Counted from the first letter of the stretch, positions 42,807 through 54,305 are shown. The stretch: DNA of 64,000 nt from Saitoella complicata NRRL Y-17804 (GCF_001661265.1 NW_017566994.1:496001-560000); one strand, 5' to 3'. A program made the numbers and translations. The notes: generated from the sequence alone by a model not told the origin.

Positions 42807-44861
42807 ATGTCTTTCTCGTCACTACTCTCGGGAGCAGAGTGCTCCACGTCTGCAAACCCTCTTGCCCAGTTCTCTAAGCATGCTGCTCAAGATACGTCCC
42901 TTCAGCGAGATCGCATGGTCGGCGGGCAACAAGCTCAGAGACCCGGCGGTATGAGAAGTGCTCAGGCTCCTATGACAGCACAGGATGGAAAGGTATCATC
43001 ATACACAAACATCGTGATGGCTGTCCGCTTACCAAAGCTTACAGTTGATGGAAGACATGTTCAACGCCGGGCCTGTTGAGCAGGAAACATTTCGGTTCGA
43101 AGGAATGAGGAAGCAGCTGAATGGGATACATCGCACAGGTCCGCCACGTAAGATACATTGCCTGTGAACGTATAACTCTTTGCTAACCGGTATCTTCTGT
43201 AGCGAACTGGTCGGCCGAATTTGGGAACGCGCCGCAGTCCGAGCGGGGAGCATGGAACGTCCGCGAATTCGAAGAGAGGGCTAGATTGGAGGCTTCGTTC
43301 AAGCAAAAACCGAATGCTCAAGGTGGGAAACATTTGCATTGCCAAGCCGAGGACCGTTCGTTACTAACTTCTGTGAACAAAAAGGACAAGATCCAGCATG
43401 GCAGCGCGAATTTATGGCTTCTTCTGGTTCACCGATGCTTGAGCAGCACCAAACCGGATATCACGCATCGATGCCGTACCAACCTATGTTTGCCGGGCGC
43501 ATGGGCCTTCCCATGACTTCGTTTCAGGAGCCCATGATGACGGATGTGAAAGGAAAGGGTCGCATGATTGAATTGGATCCTCACAACTGGGAAGAGCACT
43601 TCAAAGCTATCGAGAACTTGGACAACGCGGATAAGGAGAAGCTAGAAAAATTTCAGGAGGAACAGCAGGTAAAGGCAATCGAAGACGAGGGCCAGGCCTT
43701 GCACGACGAATCACAATACTTCGGAGATTTTGAGAGTCTATGGAAGGGTATTCAACAAGATCATCAGGAGAATGGTATGCCAAACCATCTCGATTGGGAA
43801 TCGGAACTTGCGAACTTTCCAGAGGATGGTCCTATGATGTCCACCGTTCCCCAATCCTTCACCCCCGATGGAAAACCCAATCTCGGCGAGTATCTCTTCG
43901 AGCCCGATAATGTTTATCTCAACCATGCCGATCCCTTTGGTGAAGGTATGGCGCTTATGGACCAGGGTGGAAGTCTATCGGAAGCTGCTCTTGCCTTCGA
44001 GGCGGCGTGTCAGAAAGATCTGAAACGCAGTGAGGCATGGGCTTGGCTTGGTTTTGCTCAGGCACAGAATGAGAAAGAGGAACCTGCCATTAGAGCTTTG
44101 GATAGAGCTACCAAACTTGACCCGGCGAACCTACAGGCACTTTTGGTACAGTTTCCCAGATTTGCACCAGTCTGACGATGACGTGCTAACAAGCGTGGGA
44201 ATAGGCACTTGCTGTATCTTATACGAACGAGGGCTACGACACAGCGAGTTACTTGACTCTCGAGCAATGGATCACGACGAAATACCCTCAATTAGCGCCG
44301 AGTACCCCGCCGGCTATGACGAATAACCGCTTCCAGGTTCATGAACGCGTCACCGAACTCTTCCTTCGTGCTGCACGTCAGAGCCCGAACGGTGCAGAGA
44401 TGGATGCAGATGTTCAGGTTGGTTTAGGTGTGTTGTTTTACGGTGATGAAGATTTTGATAAGGCTGTTGATTGCTTTGTGACTGCATTGAGGACTCGCCC
44501 GGATGATCATCTTTTATGGAACAGGTTGGGGGCAACGTTAGCCAACTCGGGGCGCAGCGAGGAAGCCATCGAGGCCTACCAAAAGGCACTCGAATACCGT
44601 CCAGGTTTTGTTCGTGCAAGGTACAACCTCGGCGTTTCTTGTATCAACATTGGCTGCTACACCGAAGCGGCCCAACATCTCTTGCGTGCCCTTGCCATGC
44701 ACCAGGTTGATGGTGATGCCGGAGGCGGCGTCAATATCTCAAGCAACCTTTGGGAGACGCTGAGGAGGGTGTTTCTGGTCAGTCTGAATCGGCCTGATCT
44801 GGCGGAGAAGGCTGTGAGTGGAGCGGATATCTCGATCTTTAGGGACGAGTTTGAGTTCTAA
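42807..44861 (+). CDS. PEX5: Peroxisomal targeting signal 1 receptor Pex5
   Basis: Cycling receptor that imports SKL-type proteins into peroxisomes. Five exons: join(42807..42992, 43045..43147, 43203..43322, 43385..44145, 44205..44861), 608 aa. The N-terminus has GAECSTSANPLAQFSKH, with the conserved Cys (about residue 11) used for ubiquitin-dependent recycling. WxxxF/Y-type docking motifs follow: WSAEF, WNVREF, WQREF and a later WESELANF. The C-terminal TPR domain starts near residue 335 (EAALAFEAACQKDLKRSEAW). It runs through NEGYDTASYLTLEQWI and VGLGVLFYGDEDFDKAVDCF to RPDDHLLWNRLGATLANSGR. The exon-2 donor is taken at 43,148 (gtaaga) over a weaker site at 43,139. Confidence 0.95.
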
Positions 44862-45205
44862 GAGGTACAAGAGAAGCATTTGCATTATTAAACATGTAAT
44901 CGTCCAATCGGTGTTTGCAACAATCGCGCCCCCCCTACACCCGCGGGTCGACGTTGCGTCTGCCCAGTCACCCGACCCAACCAGCTTCAAGCATCCGGGC
45001 CACGCCGTTCATTAGTGAGAGGTATACGACGTCAAGCCTGGTAAACGAGTTTCAGTTTGATATCGATTTCGTGAAACAGCTCGAACTCTAATTCTTCCCG
45101 AGACAGCCCATCGATCGGCCTTATCGGATCGTCGACGTCGTACCACGTCAAATCTTTTGTGCGAAGACGGCAACGGGATACACAGGCAGGCGCACCAACC
45201 AGAGC
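44862..45205. other. Intergenic region, PEX5 3' end/HAP2 promoter
   Basis: These 344 bp contain one CCAATCG word (44,904-44,910), about 300 bp before the HAP2 ATG and 43 bp after the PEX5 stop. No gene is seen. Confidence 0.45.
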
Positions 45206-46006
45206 ATGGACACCGCACCTCCACCAGCCGGGGCAAACAGCGGTGGAGCACCGCACGGTTTAACACACGCGAATCTACCATTCCATCACACCCAGGTATT
45301 CGACGCACGTGCGAACACGCCGTCCATATCCATCCCGGCCAACCCATACGATCATCCTCACTATACGCAGCCTATGCAATCGCCTTTGGCAGCTATTCAC
45401 CACCAGCAATCATTTCTCTCCGATCAGCATCAACTTGCTTCACATTTGCATCACCCCCAACACTTTCATCAACACCCCCACCAGAATGTTGACTCATCAC
45501 ATGGGCACGTGCAGACATCAGGTTCCGCATACACCGCGTACTCACCGCCTGTCCACAACCTCGGTGGAGCTCAGAGTCCTCCGCCCCAGTCGTTCGTGAG
45601 CACGAGGCGCGCATCGCATTCGTCCAGCAAATCTCACTCCTCGTATCAGGGCGCATCGGCGGCCTCTGTGCCCCAGGCCTTGACGCCTGCTCCGCTAGAT
45701 GGTGGTGCTCAGCACGAACCATTGTACGTGAACGCGAAGCAGTATCAAAGAATCATCAAACGGCGTGCTGCACGCGCTCGTTTGGAAGAAACGGCTCGTC
45801 GCGCACGCGAGGCTGCCGCGCAGCCAAATGGCAATGCCCGCAAGCCGTATTTGCATGAGAGTAGGCATAAGCATGCTATGCGGAGACCTCGAGGACCTGG
45901 TGGACGCTTTTTGACGGCGGCGGAAATTGCGGAGCTAGCTGAGAAGGAGAAGCTCAACGCTGCGGTCACGGACGACACGGGCACACCTGACGCTCAGGCT
46001 GCGTAG
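45206..46006 (+). CDS. HAP2: CCAAT-binding factor subunit HAP2 (NF-YA)
   Basis: Sequence-specific subunit of the HAP/CBF complex, which binds CCAAT in promoters. Single exon, 266 aa. The first 170 residues are rich in H, Q, P and S. The NF-YA core runs from about 172 to 240: subunit-association helix EPLYVNAKQYQRIIKRRAAR, a linker, then the DNA-binding block YLHESRHKHAMRRPRGPGG and RFLTAAEI, with the invariant H and R residues present. The linker between the two blocks (EETARRAREAAAQPNGNA) is about eight residues longer than I remember for most orthologues. The next gene downstream, convergent, is HAP3. Confidence 0.97.
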   Translation: MDTAPPPAGANSGGAPHGLTHANLPFHHTQVFDARANTPSISIPANPYDHPHYTQPMQSPLAAIHHQQSFLSDQHQLASHLHHPQHFHQHPHQNVDSSHGHVQTSGSAYTAYSPPVHNLGGAQSPPPQSFVSTRRASHSSSKSHSSYQGASAASVPQALTPAPLDGGAQHEPLYVNAKQYQRIIKRRAARARLEETARRAREAAAQPNGNARKPYLHESRHKHAMRRPRGPGGRFLTAAEIAELAEKEKLNAAVTDDTGTPDAQAA

Positions 46007-46341
46007 TGTGAGCGATGTCGAGAGGTTCAGTCTGACAGATTATTTGAAAATCAGGGTTCGTTTAGGGCGTTTCGGTTGGTCAGTGGGCACGGTGTTTTGG
46101 TCATTCATTGCACATTCTTTATACATTTGAGGATGTTCGACGCCGGGAATATGCTGGGTGTAAGTGTCGGAGTGGAACGGGTAATGCTAGCGAGAAGTAA
46201 AACCTTGTTACGAGCAATAAGTTATCACCTACTCATAGACAACTGTATTGCTATCGACTTCAACTGATAGTAGTGCCTGCAAAAACAAACCCCAGAACTC
46301 CATCCGGACCCATGCCAAACTCCAAAAAGCACAACAAAATA
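46007..46341. other. Convergent 3' region, HAP2/HAP3
   Basis: These 335 bp hold both 3' UTRs. Nothing else is recognised. Confidence 0.5.
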
Positions 46342-46856
46342 TTAGTAACCTTGACCTTGATCATAGTGCCCATAGCTTTGCACTTCCTGAGGGGTCTGTT
46401 CCTGACTGTCGTCATACTCTTGCTGAGCATACAGATCATCATCTTCGTACTGCTCGTCCATATACGTGTCTTCCGTTTCGGTACCGGCCCGGCCACGTCG
46501 AGACGGCCCTTCTCCCTTGTCCGTTTTGTTTGCCTGTGCCGTCAGAAATGAGATCATGCACATGAAGCAGTTTGAAAGGCTCGTACCTGTCGATATCTAG
46601 CCAAGTAGATCTTCAGCGCCTCAGCGTAGTTCTCGAATCCCAGCTGCTGCATAGCGTGCAAGATGTCTTCACCGTTGACGGTCTTTCTCTTCTCCTGTTG
46701 GCACTTCTCGCTCGCTTCGCTTGTGATGAACGCGATGAACTCTGACACACACTCCTGCACGCACTCCTTCGCGTCTTTTGCAATCTTTGCAGACTCCGGA
46801 AGCGTGCCCTTCATGATACGGGCAACGTTTGCAATGGGCAGGAGAGCTTCTTCCAT
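46342..46856 (-). CDS. HAP3: CCAAT-binding factor subunit HAP3 (NF-YB)
   Basis: Histone-fold subunit of the HAP/CBF complex. Exons: complement(46342..46533, 46587..46856), 153 aa from the ATG at 46,856. The histone fold is complete and highly conserved: [59 protein letters not shown], and [19 protein letters not shown]. An acidic, Q/Y-rich tail follows the intron ([17 protein letters not shown]). The start [10 protein letters not shown] is shorter than usual. An AG sits directly before the ATG and the frame stays open upstream, so a further 5' exon is quite possible. HAP2 lies 335 bp away, tail to tail. Confidence 0.93.
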
Positions 46857-47206
46857 CTTGAATAGATCCCGTCTCGTAGAGGTTATGACTGTTCGAGTGA
46901 TGCTATATTTAGAAGTGCCCAAATATGCCGATGCGAGGTGCCAGGCATTCGAGGGGTTGTCGTCGCCCAAGTGCTACGCGTACGCCCAAGTTGCCAGCAC
47001 AGACGAGAACAACCACCAAGGACAACTTGAAACGACAACCAGCACCGGTTATCGCTTGTTCTTCTTGGGTTCAATACACTCCTATTCTTTGTCAGCGTCT
47101 GTTGATCAGATAAGCTTCAGTATCTCCTGTCTCTTCTTGTTTTGTCCACGCTTGTCCTTCGTACCTCCGTTCTTTTCTTCACTACCGAAGTCAAGACAAC
47201 ATCGAA
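46857..47206. other. Divergent intergenic region, HAP3/ARS2
   Basis: These 350 bp may include a 5' exon of HAP3. CT-rich tracts precede the ARS2 ATG. I saw no CCAAT word on either strand here. Confidence 0.4.
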
Positions 47207-49721
47207 ATGTCCCACCTTGCTCAACCTCACAACCTTGCTGTTGCTGGTGCTCCTCCTCCTCCTCCCCAGTCGTTCGACCCTTCGGAGGCAGCAGCTACTT
47301 TCTACGACCAGGAAAGGAAAAGGAGAAGTTCGCGTGATGAAAATGTTCTAGAGGGTGAGCGCAGCTTTACGCATTTACTAAGCTACCTATGTACTAAGTT
47401 GTATCTTCATAGGCACGAAACGCAGGCGTTCTCGATCCCCCGGCTTTCATCCTCGTGATGACCGTTACTATGGCCGGAGGCCTGCGGCTGGGCGCTACAA
47501 TATGGCAAGGTATGTCGCCTTCTGCATCTCATAATGATAGATGCTAATAAAGTTACGCAGAGAAAGCCTTGACGACCCGTACAACCTGGAGCACCTTGTC
47601 TCCTTCTCGTATTATTGCGACTGGTATCGTGAGGTCAACCCGCAGCATACCTTAGATGTCGAGGCGCTGCGTGCAAAGTACGAGGTCTATCGTGATGACC
47701 TCCACGCCCGTCTTGCTCAGGATTTCGTGAAGGAAAAGATGAAGGATCAGTGGTTTAAGGAAAAGTACGATCCGACGATTAGCAAGAAAACACAAGCCAC
47801 GGTATCCGAGTTCAGGAGACACAACTACAGGCATTTCATGGAACACTTGACTGCCGGTATCTTTGACCAGTGGACGCTTGACGGAGGTCCCAAAAAGAAA
47901 GAGAACGGTGAACCGTTGTTACTGCAGGCACAGAAAACGCAGGTTATCACAATACGCGAAGCTGGTCATGCCAATGAACCCGGTGCCCTTGTCGAAGAAG
48001 TCGAGCTTGTTGCAGCTGGAGGTGTGGGCTGGGAAAACCGGGACGAAAATGCCTACCGCAAGACGATTCTGCTCAAGACTATTTCTCCAACGGTATCCCG
48101 TTTTCAACTCGAGGAAGTCGTCGGTAAGGTTCCCGGGTTTCGCTTCTTGTCGCTTTCGGACCCGAATCCTGCCAAAAAGTTCCACCGCATTGGTTGGATC
48201 GTGCTTGATGAAGAGGCAGATGTTGACGCGGCACTGAAGCTTTTAGAGAATGTGACGATCCACGATGAAGTGTTCGGAGATTTCACCTGCCATACCGGAA
48301 TCCATGCAGCACCTCGGGACCCGAAAAAGAAGATGCTTTATGCTGTTTGCTCTACTATTGATTCCCTCCGAAAAGATATGGCTCTTGCAACTCTTGCTGT
48401 TGAAAAGTATGAGGCTGTGCTGGGCGACGGGTTTCATGCTATACCAGCCATCCAAGCAAAAGCTGAAGAGCTGAGAATGAAGGAAGATCCTGATTATGAC
48501 GAAGATGAAGAAGGTGCAATTCACGAAGAGGATGAAGAGGCTGAATCCGGTGTGGACATGGCTGTTCTGAAGAAAGCCTTGGATATCACTATTGAATACC
48601 TTCGCCGTGTGCATTCCTTCTGTTATTACTGCGTGAGTGACAACGACTCGGTTCACGAGCTTACTCGCAAATGTCCGGCCGGTCACGTTCGTCGGCCCGC
48701 ACCTCCGCCCGACTACGTCCCAGACAGTCGGGCCCTGAGTTGGCTGAAGAACTGGCAGGATAAGATTTCTCTTTTCCTCGAGCCTGAGAGTGCCGACCTC
48801 AAGAAACTTGGTGGCAAGCCAGTGGACAAGGCTCTTGAAACGGAGATTGTTGCACACATCAAACGCGAAGCGGAAGGCAGGTTCCGATGTCGCGTCGACG
48901 ACTGCACAAAGCTCTTCAGTGCTCCCGAGTTTGTCAGAAAACACATCAGCAAACGTCATCTGGATTGGTCAGAGAGAGTGAAGCTGCAAGTCACGCTCCT
49001 CAATAATTATGTGACCGATCCGTGTCGCGTGGTTTCGCAGAAGGCTGAAGCTGTTCCGCCGCCGAACAACCCCCTTCCATCGATTTCTAACCCTGTCCTC
49101 AACAACAACCTTCCACATTTGCCGGCACCGCCCTTGGGCCTACCCACGCCATTTGGCACTGCACCGCCTATGCCGTTTGTTGCTCCGCCGACCTGGAACC
49201 CTACTGCCTTTGCGCCATTCCCTCCGGGCAGCTTCCCCGGAATGCCATCTCTTCCTCGGCCTAGTCCATTCTATGTCCAGGCGACGGCCTTCCCTACACC
49301 CGCTCCTGAAGTCCCCCCTCACTCCGTGCCAGCTGCCACTTCTATGGTCGGGGCAACTCCGCGTCCTCCCCCGACGGCAATGCTTCAGGCCGCGCTCGTT
49401 GATCCTTACGTGGCTCTGGGCTACCCTCCACAAACCACAACTGGCAAGGCCATTATCGAAGCCGGAGGTGTTCCACCCGTTCAGCACCGGATGCACCCTC
49501 GTAGCCCTTCCCCTAGGGGGCGATACGATGGATATGATGGTTACCGCCGCCCATTCCCTCGCTATAGGAGTAGGAGTCCTCTGCCTCGCGATCCTGGGTA
49601 TGATAGGAGATCTCCTCCGCCGGCGAAGGATGATCCCAGGTATACGCGTGATCCCAGGGCCATCAGGAGTTATCATGATCTTGATGCACCTAGAGATGCG
49701 ACGCCTCCGTTGCCATACTAG
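47207..49721 (+). CDS. ARS2/SERRATE-type zinc-finger RNA effector (Pir2 in fission yeast)
   Basis: Nuclear cap-complex partner that routes transcripts to processing, export or decay. Exons: join(47207..47354, 47413..47509, 47561..49721), 801 aa. The basic N-terminus (KRRRSRSPGFHPRDDRYYG) leads into DDPYNLEHLVSFSYYCDWYR, a family hallmark. The RRM-like middle has KFHRIGWIVLDEEADV, then SRDPKK-like and acidic DEDEEGAIHEEDEEAE stretches. RRVHSFCYYC starts the core, followed by a C2H2 finger, FRCRVDDCTKLFSAPEFVRK and HISKRH. The C-terminus is proline-rich and then RS-like (RYRSRSPLPRDPGYDRRS). Length is typical. Confidence 0.93.
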
Positions 49722-50074
49722 AAGTGGTAGGCATACCTTTTGACTCATTTTCTGTTACTGGACTTGCAGTTGCTGGCGTGTGTGTTACACTCATGGCATA
49801 TTCTAATGTCATATTCAATATTACCATTTCTAATTGCAAACGAGAAAACGCCGTATCCGTACTCCCATGTTACCAGAACTCTGTCATATCACCCGTCAAC
49901 CTGATTATCCATGCGACCACCGAACATAAGAAACATCACACGACTAAGCATTATTCCGAGTCCATGTACCCAGGTGCACTGTCCGTGTAAAGGTCATTTG
50001 TTACAGTTGATCACAACGTCGCGCTGTCGAGCATGACCTGTCAGACCGTAACCTTCAGTCACTCGTTGTGCGAC
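49722..50074. other. Convergent 3' region, ARS2/borealin-type gene
   Basis: These 353 bp are AT-richer than the flanking genes and contain only a short plus-strand open frame without a domain. Nothing else is seen. Confidence 0.5.
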
Positions 50075-50936
50075 TTATTCCTCGTAACTCACTGCCTTCT
50101 TGGCTCTCAAAGGTCTTCTCCCTTTCTTTGGTGACCGCTTTTCTTCCTTGTTCTCGGCTAAATCGTCCTCCGCGGCCTTCCTCTTCGACGATAACGCAGC
50201 GGCAGCCTTGGCCCGGGTTGTCGCCAGTTTCTTCTTTACTGGGCCAGTCGTTGATGAGTTGGATGTAGGTGCTGAATGCTTTTGCGGCGATAGACGAGGG
50301 ATTTTTGAGGGCGACGTCTCGGGTGGGATTTGATGGGTTCGCGGAGGAGACATGTGTGGAGAAGGTGGTTGAAGGCTCACGTGAGCTTTCGTTGCGCCAG
50401 ATGAAGAAATTGACGCCTTGAAGGGGTCGACATTCTCTTTCTTGCCGGTGTCAATCCTGTAGGCATTCGATTACCAAACGTACGGCACGGATACAACAGC
50501 TCCACTCACGTCTTCGCTGCCTGCTCCGCAAGGGCCTTAGGCTCTGTCTCAAGATCCACACCGATGTAGTCCCTCAGTGGAAGCATCCTGACAGACCTGG
50601 GAATAGCATTTAATCGCATTTGTCCTCGTAACCTGAAGGTTGATCCAAGCAACGAGTAATATGCTCGAAGCTTTCCGATACGATCCCTCACTGAAGGTCA
50701 ATGTTAACGCGTGTAACAAGAAGTGAAGACCGCAACATACGCTCAGATTGAATAACATCTATTATCTCCGCCTTACGTGCCTCGGTCAAGTGCGCCTGTA
50801 CCATGTTACTGGTGGAGCCCGGCGCAAGCTCCATGCTATGGTTGTGCGTGTCTCTCGTCAATGCGACCTCAGCGGCAGAGGAGGCCGTGACAGCAGGGTG
50901 GCCCATCTTTCGTTTCACGCCTTTGATCGGAGCCAT
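50075..50936 (-). CDS. Borealin N-terminal-domain protein (Nbl1-like, chromosomal passenger complex)
   Basis: Likely the borealin subunit that ties Aurora kinase to survivin at centromeres. Exons: complement(50075..50456, 50510..50690, 50741..50936), 252 aa. The borealin helix spans intron 1: LTEARKAEIIDVIQSE, then LRDRIGKLRAYYSLLGSTF, then RLRGQMRLNAIPRSVRMLPL. This is the part that forms the three-helix bundle with Bir1/survivin and INCENP. The rest is low-complexity with SP/TP sites (QPPSPHMSPPRTH, ETSPSKIPRLSPQK) that fit Cdk phosphorylation, and a basic C-terminus (SPKKGRRPLRAKK). Identification rests mainly on the helix, about 60 residues. Confidence 0.8.
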
Positions 50937-51280
50937 CTTCTAGTCGTTGCAAATGCGATTTGTTGAACGGTCGAGGATCGACTTCAGCTGGCTGATCAGG
51001 ACTCGTACGCCCGCGGCCGTTTGTTATGATGTTCCCCGTTCGAGCACAACGAACTTTGACCAGTTTTAGAAGACCTCGTTGATAGAACATTTTTCTCTAG
51101 AAAAGGACCATAATCTGACCGCAGCTTCGTATTTTCCTACGACCGGTACCTTAGGTCCTGCTTGAAGTACGTAACGGTGGTTCACGACGTACGTTCGAGC
51201 TCGGGCACAGCCATTCAGACAAGGAAACCCCCCAAATCTATCCCGTTCTCCTTACGAATATCAATCAACAACTGAGCAAG
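50937..51280. other. Divergent intergenic region, borealin-type gene/RPN10
   Basis: These 344 bp lie between divergent ATGs. I see no GGTGGCAAA proteasome box. No gene is recognised. Confidence 0.45.
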
Positions 51281-52293
51281 ATGGTGCTCGAAGCCACTAT
51301 GGTTTGTAACTCCTTTTCTGCCAAGTTACTGTGACAATTGGAGTGCTAATGCTACATAGATTGTCTGTGACAATTCGGAGTATATGCGCAATGGCGACTA
51401 CACCCCATCGCGGTGGGAAGCACAGTCAGATGCCGTGAATATGGTTTTCTCAGCTGTACGTAGTCTGCGTGGCTTCTACCGGGCCAGCACTGATGAGTGA
51501 GGTTTAGAAAACGAACGCAAACCCAGAGAGCTCGGTCGGACTCATGTCGATGAGCGGCAAGGGTCCCGAAGTGAGGTGTACACTCACTACAGACTTTGGA
51601 AAGATTTTGGCGGCTCTGCACGATGCGAAAATGTACGGAGAGAGTCAACTATCCACCGGTATCCAGATTGCTCAACTCGTCCTCAAGCACCGCCAGAACA
51701 AGCTGCAACGTCAACGAATCATTGTTTTTGTGGGCTCACCAATTCGCGAGGATGAAGCAGCACTCGTCAGGCTTGCAAAGAAGCTCAAGAAGAACAATAT
51801 TGCTGTCGACTTTATCAACTTTGGTGAAGAGCAGGAGAACACGACAAAGTTGGAGGCCTTCATCGCGGCGGTAGACAAGGGTGCTGAGGACGAGGACATG
51901 AAGAGTCACTTAGTTACCATCCCACCTGGGCCCCACTTGTTGAGTGACATGCTCATTTCAAGTCCGATCCTTGGTGGAGGTGAGGGAGGAGGCATGGGTG
52001 GTGCAGGTGGAGGCGGCGGCGGAGACTTTGAGTTTGGTGTTGATCCTACCCTTGACCCAGAGCTGGCTATGGCATTGCGGATGTCCCTGCAAGAGGAGCA
52101 GGCGAGACAAGAGACTGAAGAGAAGACAAAGAGGGAAGCTGAACAGAAGGACAAGGAAGGAGGAGAGGGAAGCGGGAGCGGAGAGCAGCCGAAGAAGGAC
52201 GACGAGGATGACCAGAGCGGTGACGGCAAGCACCCATCAGCAGGAGATGCGATGATAGTCGAGGAGGCGAACAAGATGGATACGTCCAAGTGA
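51281..52293 (+). CDS. RPN10: 26S proteasome regulatory subunit RPN10 (ubiquitin receptor)
   Basis: Ubiquitin receptor of the proteasome 19S particle. Exons: join(51281..51301, 51360..51455, 51508..52293), 300 aa. The first exon is 21 nt (MVLEATM). The vWA domain spans about 1-190: [34 protein letters not shown], and [21 protein letters not shown] glycine run ([19 protein letters not shown]) links to one ubiquitin-interacting motif at about 220-234 ([15 protein letters not shown]), with the conserved A, S and acids. The tail is K/E/G-rich and ends in a short acidic segment. It is tandem with the hydrolase, 161 bp downstream. Confidence 0.96.
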
Positions 52294-52454
52294 ACAAGTA
52301 GAATACCTAGGTATCTTATCGTGCAATATTATGGGGCTGGTGCATCAGCTGGCAAGGCGCGCGTTACGTCATTCGCATACATCCCAGGTGCCGTATAAGA
52401 AGAACCGGGTCCGTCCAGCGCAGCCAGCATACACCCCCGAAACAAACAAACAAC

Positions 52455-54106
52455 ATGGCCCGTTCAGCCAGCGCTCACGAAGGACCGCCGCGCTCGTCCG
52501 TCAGCGACAACGATGATGACTTCCCTGCCTCGGTCTCGGAGGCCGCCTACGCGGAAGGGCAGATCAATGAGCGTTCCAGGCTTCTTGGCCCCAACGGTCA
52601 ACGTCGACCCCTTCTTTCACCAGACGATGAAGCCGTCTCTCCTATGAATATGTTCCTTGTCCGCGCTTTGCGGACCATCTCCTTCGTCTTACTTTTGATC
52701 TCCTCAATCTGGGCATTGTTGCTTTTTGTCAACGTCTTTGTCGCGATCCCTGGCCTAAGTGCTAGGGCAAGCGGATATACTGCATTCATCTTTGCAGTAT
52801 TCAGTGTTACCAACTTGGTGATTAATTTGCTGTTCTTTACGACTCCTAGCAAGGTGCGACCTTCGACTACCTTCTGATAACTCATTGAGCTAACTCTGCA
52901 ATACAGGGCGATCGACTTGTTTCCCTTACAATCTCAGTATTCCTCCTTGCTTGCGCTGTTTTCATTCTTGTTGTTCCTCGACTCCGTCTCGAGGAAGGCT
53001 GGGTTGGAATTGCTACGGTTTTTTGGGCCGCATTGATCGGTGCATGGACCGTGGTAACAGATCGCGTCGTTGAATGGGGCAAGCAGGAGGAGGAAGAGCG
53101 TTTGACTGGTCGTGTCGAAACCCGTCGGACGCTTGGTGAGTGGTTCAAGGTCTCCTTTACCCTCACCTCTCTTCTCGTTCTCTTTGGTTTGGTCTTCCTC
53201 ACCGCTATGGGTCTTGTTCTTCGCGCTCACGATGCTACCTTGGCTCCACCCGGCCAACGCTATTACGTTGACAACCGGAAGTACCAGGTGCACCTCAATT
53301 GCTACGGCGATGCAAAGCCTGATCAACCGACTGTCCTTATCGAAGCTGGCGAGACTTCCGCCTACTACCTCAACACTTGGGTTGCGGAGGCTCAGTCCGC
53401 CGGTGACGTTGGACGTGTCTGCTACTGGGACAGGCCTGGGTTCGGCTGGTCCGACTCTGCTCCCTCACCTTTGAGCGCTGGTATGGCAGTCGACGTCCTT
53501 TCGCAGGTCCTTACCTCTGCCCGTGAGGACGGTCCTTTTGTTATTGTTGCCCACGGTGTAGGTGGTTTGTATTCCCGCATCTTCGCATCCCGCCATGTTC
53601 CGGACATCAAGGGTTTGCTTCTTATCGATACCCTTCACGAGGACCTCTTGGGCCGCATTGCTTCATCCAGGCATGGATTCATGGCTTTCCTTCGCGGACT
53701 CTGGTCCCCACTGAGCATCGACCGCCTCTTTGGCTGGATCTTCCGTGGTCGTTCCCGCGAGGACCGCATTTACGGTCGTTCCGCCTGGCGCGATGGAAAG
53801 GTTCAGAAGGCTTTGTTGCAGGAGAACCTCGCTGCCAAGACCCTTACTCACAACGAAATCATCGCGGCACGTGCTATCTTGCCTGCTAACGTCCCTATCA
53901 GCGTTGTTACCTCTGGTCGCCATATCAAGCGCGACAAGGCGTGGGAGTCGAAACAGCGTGACCTTGCGGGCTTGAGCGAGCAGGGAACTTGGGACATCGC
54001 CAACACCGCCGGTCACATCGTCTGGCGTGACGATGAGGGTCGCGACATCGTGAAGAAGAGGTTGGCTGCTCTGGTTAGCGGAACAGTTGGTAACTCGACC
54101 ATCTGA
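52455..54106 (+). CDS. Fungal membrane alpha/beta-hydrolase-fold protein, nucleophile missing
   Basis: Membrane protein with a hydrolase-like C-terminal half. Exons: join(52455..52853, 52907..54106), 532 aa. An acidic cytosolic start (about 65 residues) is followed by four predicted membrane helices (VLLLISSIWALLLFVNVFV; AFIFAVFSVTNLVINLLFF; ISVFLLACAVFILVV; LLVLFGLVFLTAMGLVL). From about 245 the hydrolase fold shows VLIEAGETSAYYL, RVCYWDRPGFGWSD, then the elbow VIVAHGVGGLYSRIF, where Gly sits at the usual nucleophile Ser position (about 349). A late His is present (TAGHIVW, about 503). It may therefore be a pseudoenzyme or use another residue. I do not know the function; similar fungal proteins are uncharacterised. 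Confidence 0.85.
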
Positions 54107-54305
54107 TGTGGTTCTGCAACTATATCTGGGAGCGGTCGAATAGGACAATTGGATTTGGTTTGAGCATGGGAATTCACAGCTGCTGCAGAACATTGGTTAT
54201 TATGTTTTGGTTTTTCAGTAATTTGAATGAGACAAGGGTCATTATTCTTAATCAACACCTAGTCGTACAGCCCCAATTTATGAAGTCCATGACCAATGCG
54301 TTACT

